This document shows, piece after piece, positions 44,162-52,464 of a stretch of DNA of 64,000 nucleotides (position 1 is its first letter; every line of letters starts with the position of its first letter). A program made the translations under genes and the position numbers. Source of the DNA: Altererythrobacter epoxidivorans. GTDB taxonomy: Bacteria > Pseudomonadota > Alphaproteobacteria > Sphingomonadales > Sphingomonadaceae. The notes beneath the pieces are model-generated. The model was not told where the DNA came from, searched no databases, and saw nothing but the letters and a program-made list of their open reading frames with translations. The DNA lies in assembly GCF_001281485.1 (NCBI RefSeq), contig NZ_CP012669.1, positions 372,001-436,000 of the forward strand, written 5' to 3'.

Positions 44162-45589
44162 TCAACTCGCAAGCTCGACCGCAAAGACCACTCCGACGAT
44201 GAGGAATGTGCCGATGATGTCGAGTGCCAGACCGGCCCCGACCATGCGCCCGATGCGGATGCGTCCGGTCGACCAGGCGATGGCATTCGGGCCTGTTCCA
44301 GCCGGTAACATGAAGCCCCAGCTGGCAGCGAGCGCGGCGGGCATGACGAGCAGGACTGGGTCCGCTCCGAGAGCAGCGGCGAGTGCGGCGACGACGGGGA
44401 TGATGCCAGACGCAGTTGCGACATTGCTCGCAAATTCGGTGATTACGATCACCAGCACGACGGCAATGACTGCGATGGCGATAGGGGGCAGCACTTCGAG
44501 TGGCAGAAGCTGCTGACCGATCCAGTCTGCCAGCCCCGATGACCCCATGCCCGCGGCGAGCGCCAGGCCGCCACCGAACATCAGCAGCACCCCCCAAGGC
44601 GCGCGATCTGCTTCATCCCAGTTGAGCAGCGGGCGGCCGCTTCCATCCGGTAGGATGAACAGTGCGAGGCTCGCCGCGATTGCCACGGTCCCTTCGGTCA
44701 GCGAACCGTCAGGCAGCAGCGGTGCCAGCCATGGCTGGCCCATCCAAAGTATGAATGTGATGGCGATAATCGGGACGAGGCGTTTTTCCGCCGTGGTCCA
44801 CGGGCCGTGGCTTTCGACCGCGTCATGCGCCGCTGCCAGGTCGAAAGGATGTGAACCGATCGACTGTACCCGCCCGACGATCCAGGCTGCGACGGGCACG
44901 CCGATCAGCACGACCGGAAGGCCGAACATGCTCCACATGGCAAAGCTGATCCTAAGGCCCAGCAGTTCGTCGATCAGGCCAACTGCGATGGCGTTTGTGG
45001 GCGAACCCACAAGCGTTCCGAGACCGCCGATACTGGCAGCAAAGGCGATGCCCATCGGCAAGGCACCCGAGAGACCTTCCTGGCGGTCGGTCGCGCCTTC
45101 GTCTGCCAGATGGCCTTCGCCACCGGCGAGAACCGCGAGTGCGACGGGCATCATGATGAGGGCGGTTGAAGTGTTGGAGATCAGCATCGACAACACTGCT
45201 GCGGCGGCCATGAAGGCCAGCAGCAGCCGAAATTCGCTGCCACCTTTTCCGATCGTATCGAGCAGGAACAGCGCCAGCCGGCGGTGGAGACCTGTACGTT
45301 CGATGGCGAGTGCGATGAAGGCGCCGCCGAGCAGGAGGAAGATGATCGGTGAATAGTACGCGCTCGCCGTCTCTTTTGCGTCGAGCGCGCCGGCGAAAGG
45401 CAGGACCACGAACGGGAGGAGCGCCGTGACGGCCAGCGGGACAGCCTCTGTCATCCACCAGGCAGCCATCATCACCACAAGCCCGGCGATGATCCATGCC
45501 TCGGCTGGCATGCCGGCTGGCGGTGCGGTGAATATTGTGAAGAGCAGGGCGACGAGCCCCGTGATCATTCCGATGCGGCGTGCTGTCAC
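44162..45589 (-). CDS. SLC13/DASS-family anion permease
   Basis: A 475-residue membrane protein with about 12 helices. Two SNT-like motifs mark the family: MLISNTSTALIMMPVALAV and EFASNVATASGIIPVVAALA. It imports di- or tricarboxylates or sulfate with Na+; substrate not determined by sequence. It starts with GTG 45589 behind GGGGAGG. The Cys/Met enzyme follows 171 bases downstream on the same strand, so sulfate uptake is a possible but unproven link. Confidence 0.88.
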   Translation of the reverse strand: MTARRIGMITGLVALLFTIFTAPPAGMPAEAWIIAGLVVMMAAWWMTEAVPLAVTALLPFVVLPFAGALDAKETASAYYSPIIFLLLGGAFIALAIERTGLHRRLALFLLDTIGKGGSEFRLLLAFMAAAAVLSMLISNTSTALIMMPVALAVLAGGEGHLADEGATDRQEGLSGALPMGIAFAASIGGLGTLVGSPTNAIAVGLIDELLGLRISFAMWSMFGLPVVLIGVPVAAWIVGRVQSIGSHPFDLAAAHDAVESHGPWTTAEKRLVPIIAITFILWMGQPWLAPLLPDGSLTEGTVAIAASLALFILPDGSGRPLLNWDEADRAPWGVLLMFGGGLALAAGMGSSGLADWIGQQLLPLEVLPPIAIAVIAVVLVIVITEFASNVATASGIIPVVAALAAALGADPVLLVMPAALAASWGFMLPAGTGPNAIAWSTGRIRIGRMVGAGLALDIIGTFLIVGVVFAVELAS

Positions 45590-45720
45590 TTCGCGTAAAT
45601 CCTCCCCACCTGAGGACCTAGCTGCCCATGACAGCCTTGGCGAGTATCGGCGCCGAGAATTGCTCGGCTTTCTGAACTGGGCACTGCGTCGATGGTCTGA
45701 CTATTTGGCGTGCCGATACA

Positions 45721-45752
45721 AAAAGGGCGCACCGTCTGGCGCGCCCTTTTTT
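45721..45752. terminator. Strong bidirectional terminator after infC
   Basis: AAAAGGGCGC (45721-45730) and GCGCCCTTTT (45741-45750) form a perfect 10-bp stem with a 10-base loop, with T-runs on both outward sides. It closes the infC transcript from the right. Confidence 0.9.
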
Positions 45753-45771
45753 ATTAATGGATCAAGCTGCC

Positions 45772-46314
45772 TTACTTCGGAGCGAGAACCATCAGCATCT
45801 GACGCCCTTCAAGGCGCGGGAATGCCTCGACCTTGGCGATTTCCTCGACATCGTCGCGCACACGGTTCAGCAGGTTCATGCCGAGTTCCTGGTGCGCCAT
45901 TTCACGGCCGCGGAAACGCAGGGTGACCTTCACCTTGTCGCCATTCTCGATGAACTTGACCACGTTGCGCATCTTCACGTCGTAATCGTGCGTGTCGATG
46001 TTGGGACGCATCTTGATCTCCTTGATCTCCTGCGTCTTCTGGGTCTTGCGTGCGGCGTTGGCCTTCTTCTGAGCCTCGTAACGGTATTTGCCGACGTCGA
46101 GGAACTTTGCCACCGGCGGGTCCGCGTTTGGCGATACCTCCACCAGGTTGAGACCCAGGTCGTTGGCCTGTTCCATCGCTTCGCGGGTGTACATCACGCC
46201 AAGGTTCTCACCTTCGTGATCGATCACGCGAACCTTGTCGGATTGAATGAATTCGTCATAGCGAGGGCCGCTTTTTACTGGCGGGGCCATCGAACGCCGG
46301 GGTGGACGGGCTAT
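45772..46314 (-). CDS. infC: Translation initiation factor IF-3 (probable AUA start)
   Basis: A 180-residue IF-3 with N- and C-terminal domains ([68 protein letters not shown]). The first ATG (46290) has no Shine-Dalgarno sequence. A perfect AGGAG lies 7 bases before an in-frame ATA at 46314, which adds ARPPRRS in front of MAPPVKS. infC in many bacteria starts at a rare AUU so that IF-3 represses its own mRNA; an AUA start fits that logic. The usual neighbours rpmI and rplT are absent. Confidence 0.93.
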   Translation of the reverse strand: MARPPRRSMAPPVKSGPRYDEFIQSDKVRVIDHEGENLGVMYTREAMEQANDLGLNLVEVSPNADPPVAKFLDVGKYRYEAQKKANAARKTQKTQEIKEIKMRPNIDTHDYDVKMRNVVKFIENGDKVKVTLRFRGREMAHQELGMNLLNRVRDDVEEIAKVEAFPRLEGRQMLMVLAPK

Positions 46315-46383
46315 GTGTGTTCTCCTGTAATAGCCATGAATCGTGGCCGCTATGTAGGGACAATCGCTCTTAAACGCTAGTGG

Positions 46384-47076
46384 CTACGCGGCATCGCGCC
46401 AAAGCGGGAATTTGACGAGCTTTCCCTTCGCCGGAAGCACCGCTTCTATTTCGCGCGCAGGTTGCAAGGCGCGCAGGATCTGGGGGGATGCCGCGTCCAT
46501 GCCGCCGGTCAATGCGCCGAATGCCGGCATGATCATCCGGTCGGCTCCGTCGGTGGACCTGCTCACGACGCCGCATGGCCGGCTGATGTGGCGATCGCGG
46601 ATCCTGACGCGAACCTTGGGATGGAAATGGCCGGAAAGCTCTGGCCGTGTTTCGCCCTTTCGAGCGATATGCCTGAGCAACACGCCGCCTAGTTCCATCT
46701 CGTCGACGAGGGCTCCACCAAAAGCGCGGTGCATCTCTTCGTCGTGGTTGCCGGTAATCCAGACCCAGTCGAGCGAGCGCGTCAATGCTTCGAGCATGCC
46801 GGCCGCATAGGGTTCGAGCCGGCTGGTTCCGTCGCTGTCGTGAAAGTTGTCGCCCAGCGTGATGACCCGGCGCGCGCCTGTCTGCTTGACCGCATTGGCG
46901 ATGCGCTCCAGCGTTTCGCGGCTGTCGTATGGCGGCAGCATTTGCCCGTGCCCTGCAAAAAAGCTTGCTTTTTCAAGGTGAAGGTCGGCCAGCAGCAGCG
47001 TTCGCTCACGCGGCCAGTAAAGCGCGCGACCGTCGATGAGGAACATTTCCTCGCCTGCGAACGAAAGGGGAACCAT
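46384..47076 (-). CDS. pdeM: Ligase-associated DNA damage response endonuclease PdeM
   Basis: A 230-residue calcineurin-fold metallophosphoesterase. The metal motifs are in order: LLADLHLEKASFF, TLGDNFHDSDG, ITGNHDEEMH and LSGHFHPKVRV. PdeM acts with LigD/Lhr-type genes in many bacteria, but here those partners are not adjacent. It lies between infC and hemF, divergent from hemF. Confidence 0.9.
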   Translation of the reverse strand: MVPLSFAGEEMFLIDGRALYWPRERTLLLADLHLEKASFFAGHGQMLPPYDSRETLERIANAVKQTGARRVITLGDNFHDSDGTSRLEPYAAGMLEALTRSLDWVWITGNHDEEMHRAFGGALVDEMELGGVLLRHIARKGETRPELSGHFHPKVRVRIRDRHISRPCGVVSRSTDGADRMIMPAFGALTGGMDAASPQILRALQPAREIEAVLPAKGKLVKFPLWRDAA

Positions 47077-47120
47077 GGCTCTCCCTTGCCGCGACTCATG
47101 TGCTTTGGCAAGGGGGTGTC

Positions 47121-47978
47121 ATGACTGACTGGACCCATGAAACCGACCGCGCGAAAGAATGGTTCGAAAGCCTGCGCACACGCATCTGCAACGAGTTCGA
47201 GGCGATCGAGCGCGAAGCGGGTTCCAATGCGAGTTTCGAATATCGTCCCTGGCAGCGCGACGAAGACGGCAATGACAATCCGGGTGGCGGCGTGCAGGGC
47301 CTGATGAAGGGCAAGGTCTTTGAAAAGGTCGGGGTGAACGTCTCGACGGTCAGGGGCAGTTTCAGCAAGGAATTTGCCGGCACGATCAATGGTGCCAGCC
47401 CGGAGAACCCCGGATTTACCGCGACCGGCATCAGCCTGGTTGCCCATATGGCCAATCCACATGTTCCCGCCGTGCACATGAACACGCGATTCCTTACGAC
47501 CCAAGCCGCCTGGTTTGGCGGTGGTGCGGATCTCAATCCGCCGATTCCGTATGAGGAAGACACGGCCGATTTCCATGCGGCATTTCGCGCCGCCTGTGCA
47601 CTTCACAATCCGACCTATTACGACCGGTTCAAGAAATGGGCGGACGATTATTTCTACATCCCGCACCGCGGTGTCCATCGCGGCGTAGGCGGGATATTCT
47701 ATGACCACATGGAATGCGCCGATCCCGACGCATTCGAGCGGAACTTCCAGTTCACCCGCGATGTGGGCGAGGCGTTCCTGGGCATCTTCCCGAAGATCGT
47801 TCGCCGCCGCGTCGAGACCCAATGGACCAACGCAGACAAGCAGCGCCAGCTCGAATGGCGCGGACGCTACGCCGAATTCAACCTCGTTTACGATCGTGGC
47901 ACTCTGTTCGGACTGCGCACCGGCGGCAATGTCGATGCCATCCTCATGAGCCTGCCGCCAGAAGCGACCTGGAGCTGA
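47121..47978 (+). CDS. hemF: Oxygen-dependent coproporphyrinogen III oxidase
   Basis: A 285-residue HemF. Conserved segments FEYRPWQRDEDGNDNPGGGVQGLMKGKVFEKVGVNVS, AWFGGGADLNPPIPYEEDTADFH and YDRGTLFGLRTGGNVDAILMSLPP are intact. It decarboxylates coproporphyrinogen III with O2 in haem synthesis. The ATG at 47121 follows AAGGGGG. Its stop is adjacent to the stop of the convergent GH16 gene. Confidence 0.96.
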   Translation: MTDWTHETDRAKEWFESLRTRICNEFEAIEREAGSNASFEYRPWQRDEDGNDNPGGGVQGLMKGKVFEKVGVNVSTVRGSFSKEFAGTINGASPENPGFTATGISLVAHMANPHVPAVHMNTRFLTTQAAWFGGGADLNPPIPYEEDTADFHAAFRAACALHNPTYYDRFKKWADDYFYIPHRGVHRGVGGIFYDHMECADPDAFERNFQFTRDVGEAFLGIFPKIVRRRVETQWTNADKQRQLEWRGRYAEFNLVYDRGTLFGLRTGGNVDAILMSLPPEATWS

Positions 47979-48875
47979 TCACTCCTTGCTCATGCCCTCC
48001 GGCGCATAGACGCGAACCCAATCGACGAGCATCGCGACGTTGCCCGTCTTAATCTGATCGACGGTTGCCTGCGGCACACCCGTATAGGGTTCCTTGATGC
48101 CGTTGGTCTTGACCGGATAGGCACCACCGAGCGCGAAATTCAGGATCAGATATTTAGGCGTATCGAAGCGCCACTTTCCATAATGTTCGACCATCGGGCG
48201 CGTGACGCGATAGGTCACATGGCCGTCGACGATGAAGTCGATCTGGTTCTCTGTCCACTCGACGGCGTAGTTATGCCACTGCGTGACATCGACGCCTTCG
48301 GGGAAGAAGAACTTGTTCACCAGCGGCGTTTCGCCTGAATAACCGGGGCCGTGCAGGGCAACGCCGGTCCAGTCTTTCTCGCCGACATATTCCATGATGT
48401 CGATCTCGCCGGTGTCGGGCCATTTCCCGTTTCCAAGCAGCCAGAAGGCCGGCCAGACGCCGACTGCATCGGGCATTCGGATGCGAGCTTCTGCGCGGCC
48501 ATAAGTGAAATCGAACTTGTCCTTGCTTTCGACCCGCCCCGAAAGGAAATCGGCAAGGCGATTCTTGTTCGGGTCGATCCCCGGCTTGAAGACAGGACGT
48601 AGCATCAGGACGCCGCCGTCGGCGCCCGACATGTCGTCGAGGATTGCGATCGTCGCCTTCGAATCGACGTAAACCTGTTGCTCGTCATTGACCCAGAAGT
48701 CGGCGCCGATGACGCCCCACTTCGCGCGGTCGAGCTCTTCGCCGTTGAATTCGTCCGAGAAGAGTAGATCGCGGTCGGCTGTGGCTTGCTCGCCTGCCGC
48801 CGGCAGGTCTTGAGCAAGCGCCGGTGCGGCGAGGGCCAATGCGGTTGCGGCAATAGCCGTGCTGAGCGACTTCAT
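47979..48875 (-). CDS. Exported family GH16 beta-glucanase
   Basis: A 298-residue secreted GH16 glycoside hydrolase with a signal peptide (cleavage near ALA). The catalytic motif GEIDIMEYVG provides the two Glu; SGRVESKDKFDFTYGRAEARIRMP and VWPAFWLLG are typical of laminarinase-like members. It probably cleaves beta-1,3- or beta-1,3/1,4-glucans. The start follows GGGAGAAAGAA. Standard length without carbohydrate-binding modules. Confidence 0.92.
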   Translation of the reverse strand: MKSLSTAIAATALALAAPALAQDLPAAGEQATADRDLLFSDEFNGEELDRAKWGVIGADFWVNDEQQVYVDSKATIAILDDMSGADGGVLMLRPVFKPGIDPNKNRLADFLSGRVESKDKFDFTYGRAEARIRMPDAVGVWPAFWLLGNGKWPDTGEIDIMEYVGEKDWTGVALHGPGYSGETPLVNKFFFPEGVDVTQWHNYAVEWTENQIDFIVDGHVTYRVTRPMVEHYGKWRFDTPKYLILNFALGGAYPVKTNGIKEPYTGVPQATVDQIKTGNVAMLVDWVRVYAPEGMSKE

Positions 48876-49060
48876 TTCTTTCTCCCGGGAACGCTTATGT
48901 CTTCTGATAACGTTCACATAGACCAAGTGTCGCGAATTCACCAGAAGGCAAACGAATGCATCGCTTCAGGGTGGCGCAAGAGTTCAGGGTCGATATAGGA
49001 TGTCGACATGAACGCGGGCCGACGGTTCGCAGGCCGATGGAATTTTTGGAGAGTTTCCCG

Positions 49061-50974
49061 ATGCGTTATCTCGCACCGCTGGCAGCCTTGCTGCTCGTTT
49101 CCTGCAACCCGATGGCTGGTGAGGACGCTGCACCCGTTGTCGCACCGATCCTGACGAGCGAACAGGCGTTCGACGAGTTCACCTATGCCCGTCCGCAGGA
49201 AGCGCGCGTGAGCCATGTGGCGCTGGACCTTGTGTTGAACTTCGACAAGAAACTGGTCGAGGGCACCGCGACGCTCGATGTCGTTGCCGCTGAAGGAGCG
49301 AAGGAAATCGTCCTCGACAGCAATGGTCTTTCGATCACGCATGTGACCGATGGCGAGGGCGTAGAGCTCGCATGGGAACTGGGCGAAAGCGTAGCCGAGA
49401 AGGGCGCGCCGCTTAAGATCAGTTTTGCAGAAACCGATGGTGCGGTCACGGCGCCCGAACGTATCCTGATCACCTATGCCAGCGCGCCCTATGCAGAGGC
49501 CCTGCAGTGGCTGGCACCGGAACAGACTGCCGGTAAGAAGCAGCCGTTCCTGTTCAGCCAGGGTCAGGCGATCCTCAACCGCAGCTGGATCCCCACGCAG
49601 GATAGCCCGGGCATCCGACAGACGTGGGAAGCGCGCATCGTCGCTCCCGAAGCGCTCAATGTAGTGATGAGCGGTATCAAGCAGGGCGAGCCTGAAGATC
49701 TTGGCAATGGAACCAGGGCGCACAGCTTTGTCATGGACAAGTCCGTTCCGCCGTACCTGATCGCCGTTGCTGCCGGTAATATCGAATTCGCCGAAATCGG
49801 TCCCCGTTCCGGTGTCTGGGCAGAGCCCGAGACGCTGGAGGCGGCTGCCAAGGAAGTGGGCGATACCGAGGAACTGATCGACGCAGGTAGCAAGCTGTTC
49901 GGCGATTATCGCTGGGGCCGTTACGACATGATCGTGCTGCCGCCATCCTTCCCGTATGGCGGGATGGAAAATCCGGTGATGACCTTCCTTACGCCGACCT
50001 TCATCGCGGGCGATCGCTCGAACAACGGGCTGGTCGCACACGAGCTGGCCCACAGCTGGTCGGGCAACCTGACCACCTATGCGAGCTGGCGTGACGGCTG
50101 GCTCAACGAAGGCGTCACGAGCTACATCGAAAGCCGCATCAGCGAAGAAGTGTATGGCAAGGCCCGGGCCGAACAGGAATATGCGCTGAGTTATGCTGGT
50201 CTCGCTGAAATGGTCGAGACCAATGGTTCGGACAATCCCAATACCGCCATGCGTACGCCCGCCGAAATCAGCCCGTTCGAAACCGCTGGCGAAGCGATCT
50301 ATGACAAGGGCACGGTCTTTCTTCGCACTGTCGAACAGACTGTCGGCCGCGAGAAGTTCGACGCGTGGCTGACCGCATGGTTCGACAATCACGCGTTTCA
50401 GCCGATCACTTCGGAGATGTTCCTTGCCGACCTGCGCGAGAACCTGATCAAGGGCGATGCGGAGCTGGAGAAGGCGCTGATGCTCGACGAATGGGTCTAT
50501 GGCACCGGCATTCCCGCCAACGCTGCACAGCCCGATGCGGCTGCATTTGCTGCGGTCGATTCAGCGGCTGCCGCTTATGCGAAGGACGGCACGCTGCCCG
50601 AAACGAAAGCTTGGAAGGGCTGGACAGCCGCAGAACAGCGCCGGTTCCTCGAGAAGCTGCCGAAGGAGCTGGATGACGCCCAACTTGCCGCGCTGAACGA
50701 CCGGCTCGAGCTTTCTGCCACCGGGAACAATGAAGTGCTGTTCCTGTGGCTCGAAGCTGCCTTGCGCAACGAATATGATCCGGCAATTCCGCAGGCCCAG
50801 AAGTTCCTGGCCCGCGTGGGTCGCAACAAGTTCGTGTCGCCGCTGTTCACTGCGCTTTGGGACACGGGAAGCTGGGGTCGCCCTATCGCGACCAAGCTCT
50901 ACGCAGAAACGCGTGACGGCTATCACAGCTATACCCGCGGCAAGGTCGACAAGATCGTCGGCTACGAAGGGTAA
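49061..50974 (+). CDS. M1-family aminopeptidase lipoprotein (leukotriene A4 hydrolase-like)
   Basis: A 637-residue M1 metallopeptidase with a lipobox (LVSC). The GGMEN motif is in PYGGMENPVMTFL; zinc binding is HELAHSW at 327-331 with the third ligand Glu350 (H-E-x-x-H-x18-E). The C-terminal third is the helical LTA4H/ARM domain (AQKFLARVGRNKFVSPLFTAL). It removes N-terminal residues from peptides at the envelope. The start at 49061 follows TGGAGAG; longer frames upstream lack homology. Confidence 0.93.
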   Translation: MRYLAPLAALLLVSCNPMAGEDAAPVVAPILTSEQAFDEFTYARPQEARVSHVALDLVLNFDKKLVEGTATLDVVAAEGAKEIVLDSNGLSITHVTDGEGVELAWELGESVAEKGAPLKISFAETDGAVTAPERILITYASAPYAEALQWLAPEQTAGKKQPFLFSQGQAILNRSWIPTQDSPGIRQTWEARIVAPEALNVVMSGIKQGEPEDLGNGTRAHSFVMDKSVPPYLIAVAAGNIEFAEIGPRSGVWAEPETLEAAAKEVGDTEELIDAGSKLFGDYRWGRYDMIVLPPSFPYGGMENPVMTFLTPTFIAGDRSNNGLVAHELAHSWSGNLTTYASWRDGWLNEGVTSYIESRISEEVYGKARAEQEYALSYAGLAEMVETNGSDNPNTAMRTPAEISPFETAGEAIYDKGTVFLRTVEQTVGREKFDAWLTAWFDNHAFQPITSEMFLADLRENLIKGDAELEKALMLDEWVYGTGIPANAAQPDAAAFAAVDSAAAAYAKDGTLPETKAWKGWTAAEQRRFLEKLPKELDDAQLAALNDRLELSATGNNEVLFLWLEAALRNEYDPAIPQAQKFLARVGRNKFVSPLFTALWDTGSWGRPIATKLYAETRDGYHSYTRGKVDKIVGYEG

Positions 50975-50996
50975 CCGACGTGAGGGCGGGTTGGGC

Positions 50997-52352
50997 TCAG
51001 CTGCCCCAGCCCGCCTCGCCAACCTTGGCTTTTCCGTACGAGATCAGGCAGCGCATATAGCGTTTCTGGAATTCGATCGGGTCATCGGTTTCGATATCGA
51101 TTTGCTGCCACTGGTTGCAGGTCAGCGTTTCCGGCGCTGACTTCGCAGGGTCGAGATAGGTGAAGTCGAAGTCTGCGACATCATCCTCGATCCTCAGGAA
51201 GTTGAAGCACCCGGATTCCTCGCAGGCATCGTCTTCGAGTTGAAGCGCGGAAAAGCGATAGACCTGGTTCACCAGCACCCTTTCGCTCGCCATCGCCAGC
51301 GACATGATGTTCCAGTCCTTGTGCACTCCTTCCTTGCCGCCCATCGGGTTGTCCTTGGTGCAAAGGGAGGCATCCGCCTTTGGACACGAAGGTGTCGGCA
51401 GGTCGAGCGTTCCGTCGATAATGGCATAGGTGATCGGGGCGGGCACATAGATGTCGTCTTCGATCTTGAGGTCGGGTGCATCTCCGCGCCAATGGGCCAT
51501 CTGGACCAGCGCCGTCGGATCTCCAAACATGCCGAAACGCATCCCCCCATCGACATACATGGTGTTGTCGATGAAGACAGGGGGCGCGGCCAACGGCGCT
51601 GAAGAGCTCGCCAGGATCGCCGCGATATAGCAGCTTTTCCACTGGCCGGCCTTACCGTCGCCGCTGACCTGGCTCGCGATATAGCGGGTCGCCATGTCAC
51701 CGAGATCGAATGCGACCGGCCTGCCGCTATCCAGATCGGTCGCTCCTATCAGGAGGCGCGCGCCGCCGTCGTGCTTGGTCGCGACACGCAACAGGACATC
51801 GTCGGTGATGAACTGGCCCAGCCGTTCCTTCAACGGGTCGAGATTGGCGAAAGAGCCGTATTTTACGAGCGTTTCGAAGTTTGCGAGATCGGGCTTTCCG
51901 TCCTTCGGCTTGGCATAAACGTCGGCCAGTTCGCTTTCCGAATTGATTGTGTATCCGGCAACCGCCTTTTCCGGTTCGTTGACGAATGCAAAGGTCGAAA
52001 GGATCGAACCGGTCGAAACCCCGGTCACCACCTGGAAATCAGGGAGGTCGCCGGTCCCGCCCCAACCGGCAAGGATCCCCGCGCCATAGGCACCGTGCTC
52101 GCTTCCGCCCGAAAACGACAGCATCATCGGCGGCTTGGTCGAATTGGGCATGCGCGAGGGATAGGCCCGCAGGCTATTCTCCAGTTCCAACCGCATTGGG
52201 TCTTCGGCATTTGACTGGCCTGGCACGGGAATATCGAGCGGGATCGTCCGGAAATCGCACATCGCGCTTTGCGGGGTTAGCGCCGGTTTTTGCGCGCAAG
52301 CCCCCAGCGTGAGTGCCAAAAATCCTATTAGCGCAGCGACTGCTCGCTTCAT
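50997..52352 (-). CDS. Patatin-like phospholipase lipoprotein
   Basis: A 451-residue patatin with a lipobox (LGAC, Cys19). The nucleophile Ser113 is in TGVSTGSI; the Asp partner is in the later VDGG (YVDGGMRF). The oxyanion loop GGSEHGAYGAG (82-92) lacks the third Gly and the Arg of canonical GGGxRG. Such lipoprotein patatins are common in Erythrobacter. Activity is probable but the loop is unusual. Convergent with the aminopeptidase. Confidence 0.85.
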   Translation of the reverse strand: MKRAVAALIGFLALTLGACAQKPALTPQSAMCDFRTIPLDIPVPGQSNAEDPMRLELENSLRAYPSRMPNSTKPPMMLSFSGGSEHGAYGAGILAGWGGTGDLPDFQVVTGVSTGSILSTFAFVNEPEKAVAGYTINSESELADVYAKPKDGKPDLANFETLVKYGSFANLDPLKERLGQFITDDVLLRVATKHDGGARLLIGATDLDSGRPVAFDLGDMATRYIASQVSGDGKAGQWKSCYIAAILASSSAPLAAPPVFIDNTMYVDGGMRFGMFGDPTALVQMAHWRGDAPDLKIEDDIYVPAPITYAIIDGTLDLPTPSCPKADASLCTKDNPMGGKEGVHKDWNIMSLAMASERVLVNQVYRFSALQLEDDACEESGCFNFLRIEDDVADFDFTYLDPAKSAPETLTCNQWQQIDIETDDPIEFQKRYMRCLISYGKAKVGEAGWGS

Positions 52353-52464
52353 AACCCTTCCCCCGGATGCCTGATGCCCTTGAAGGGGCCATTAATTGCA
52401 ACTGGTTGCCAATTCGTGGCTTTTGCGATTGCAATAAGCTGCGCGAAACCGCACATTTCCGGTG

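Noticed and set aside
46320..46346. A tiny open frame ATG...TAG overlapping the infC ATA
   Set aside because: It has no Shine-Dalgarno sequence and only eight codons; interesting but unsupported.
48938..50392. A 484-codon minus-strand open frame
   Set aside because: It is antisense to the M1 aminopeptidase with HELAH and GGMEN intact.
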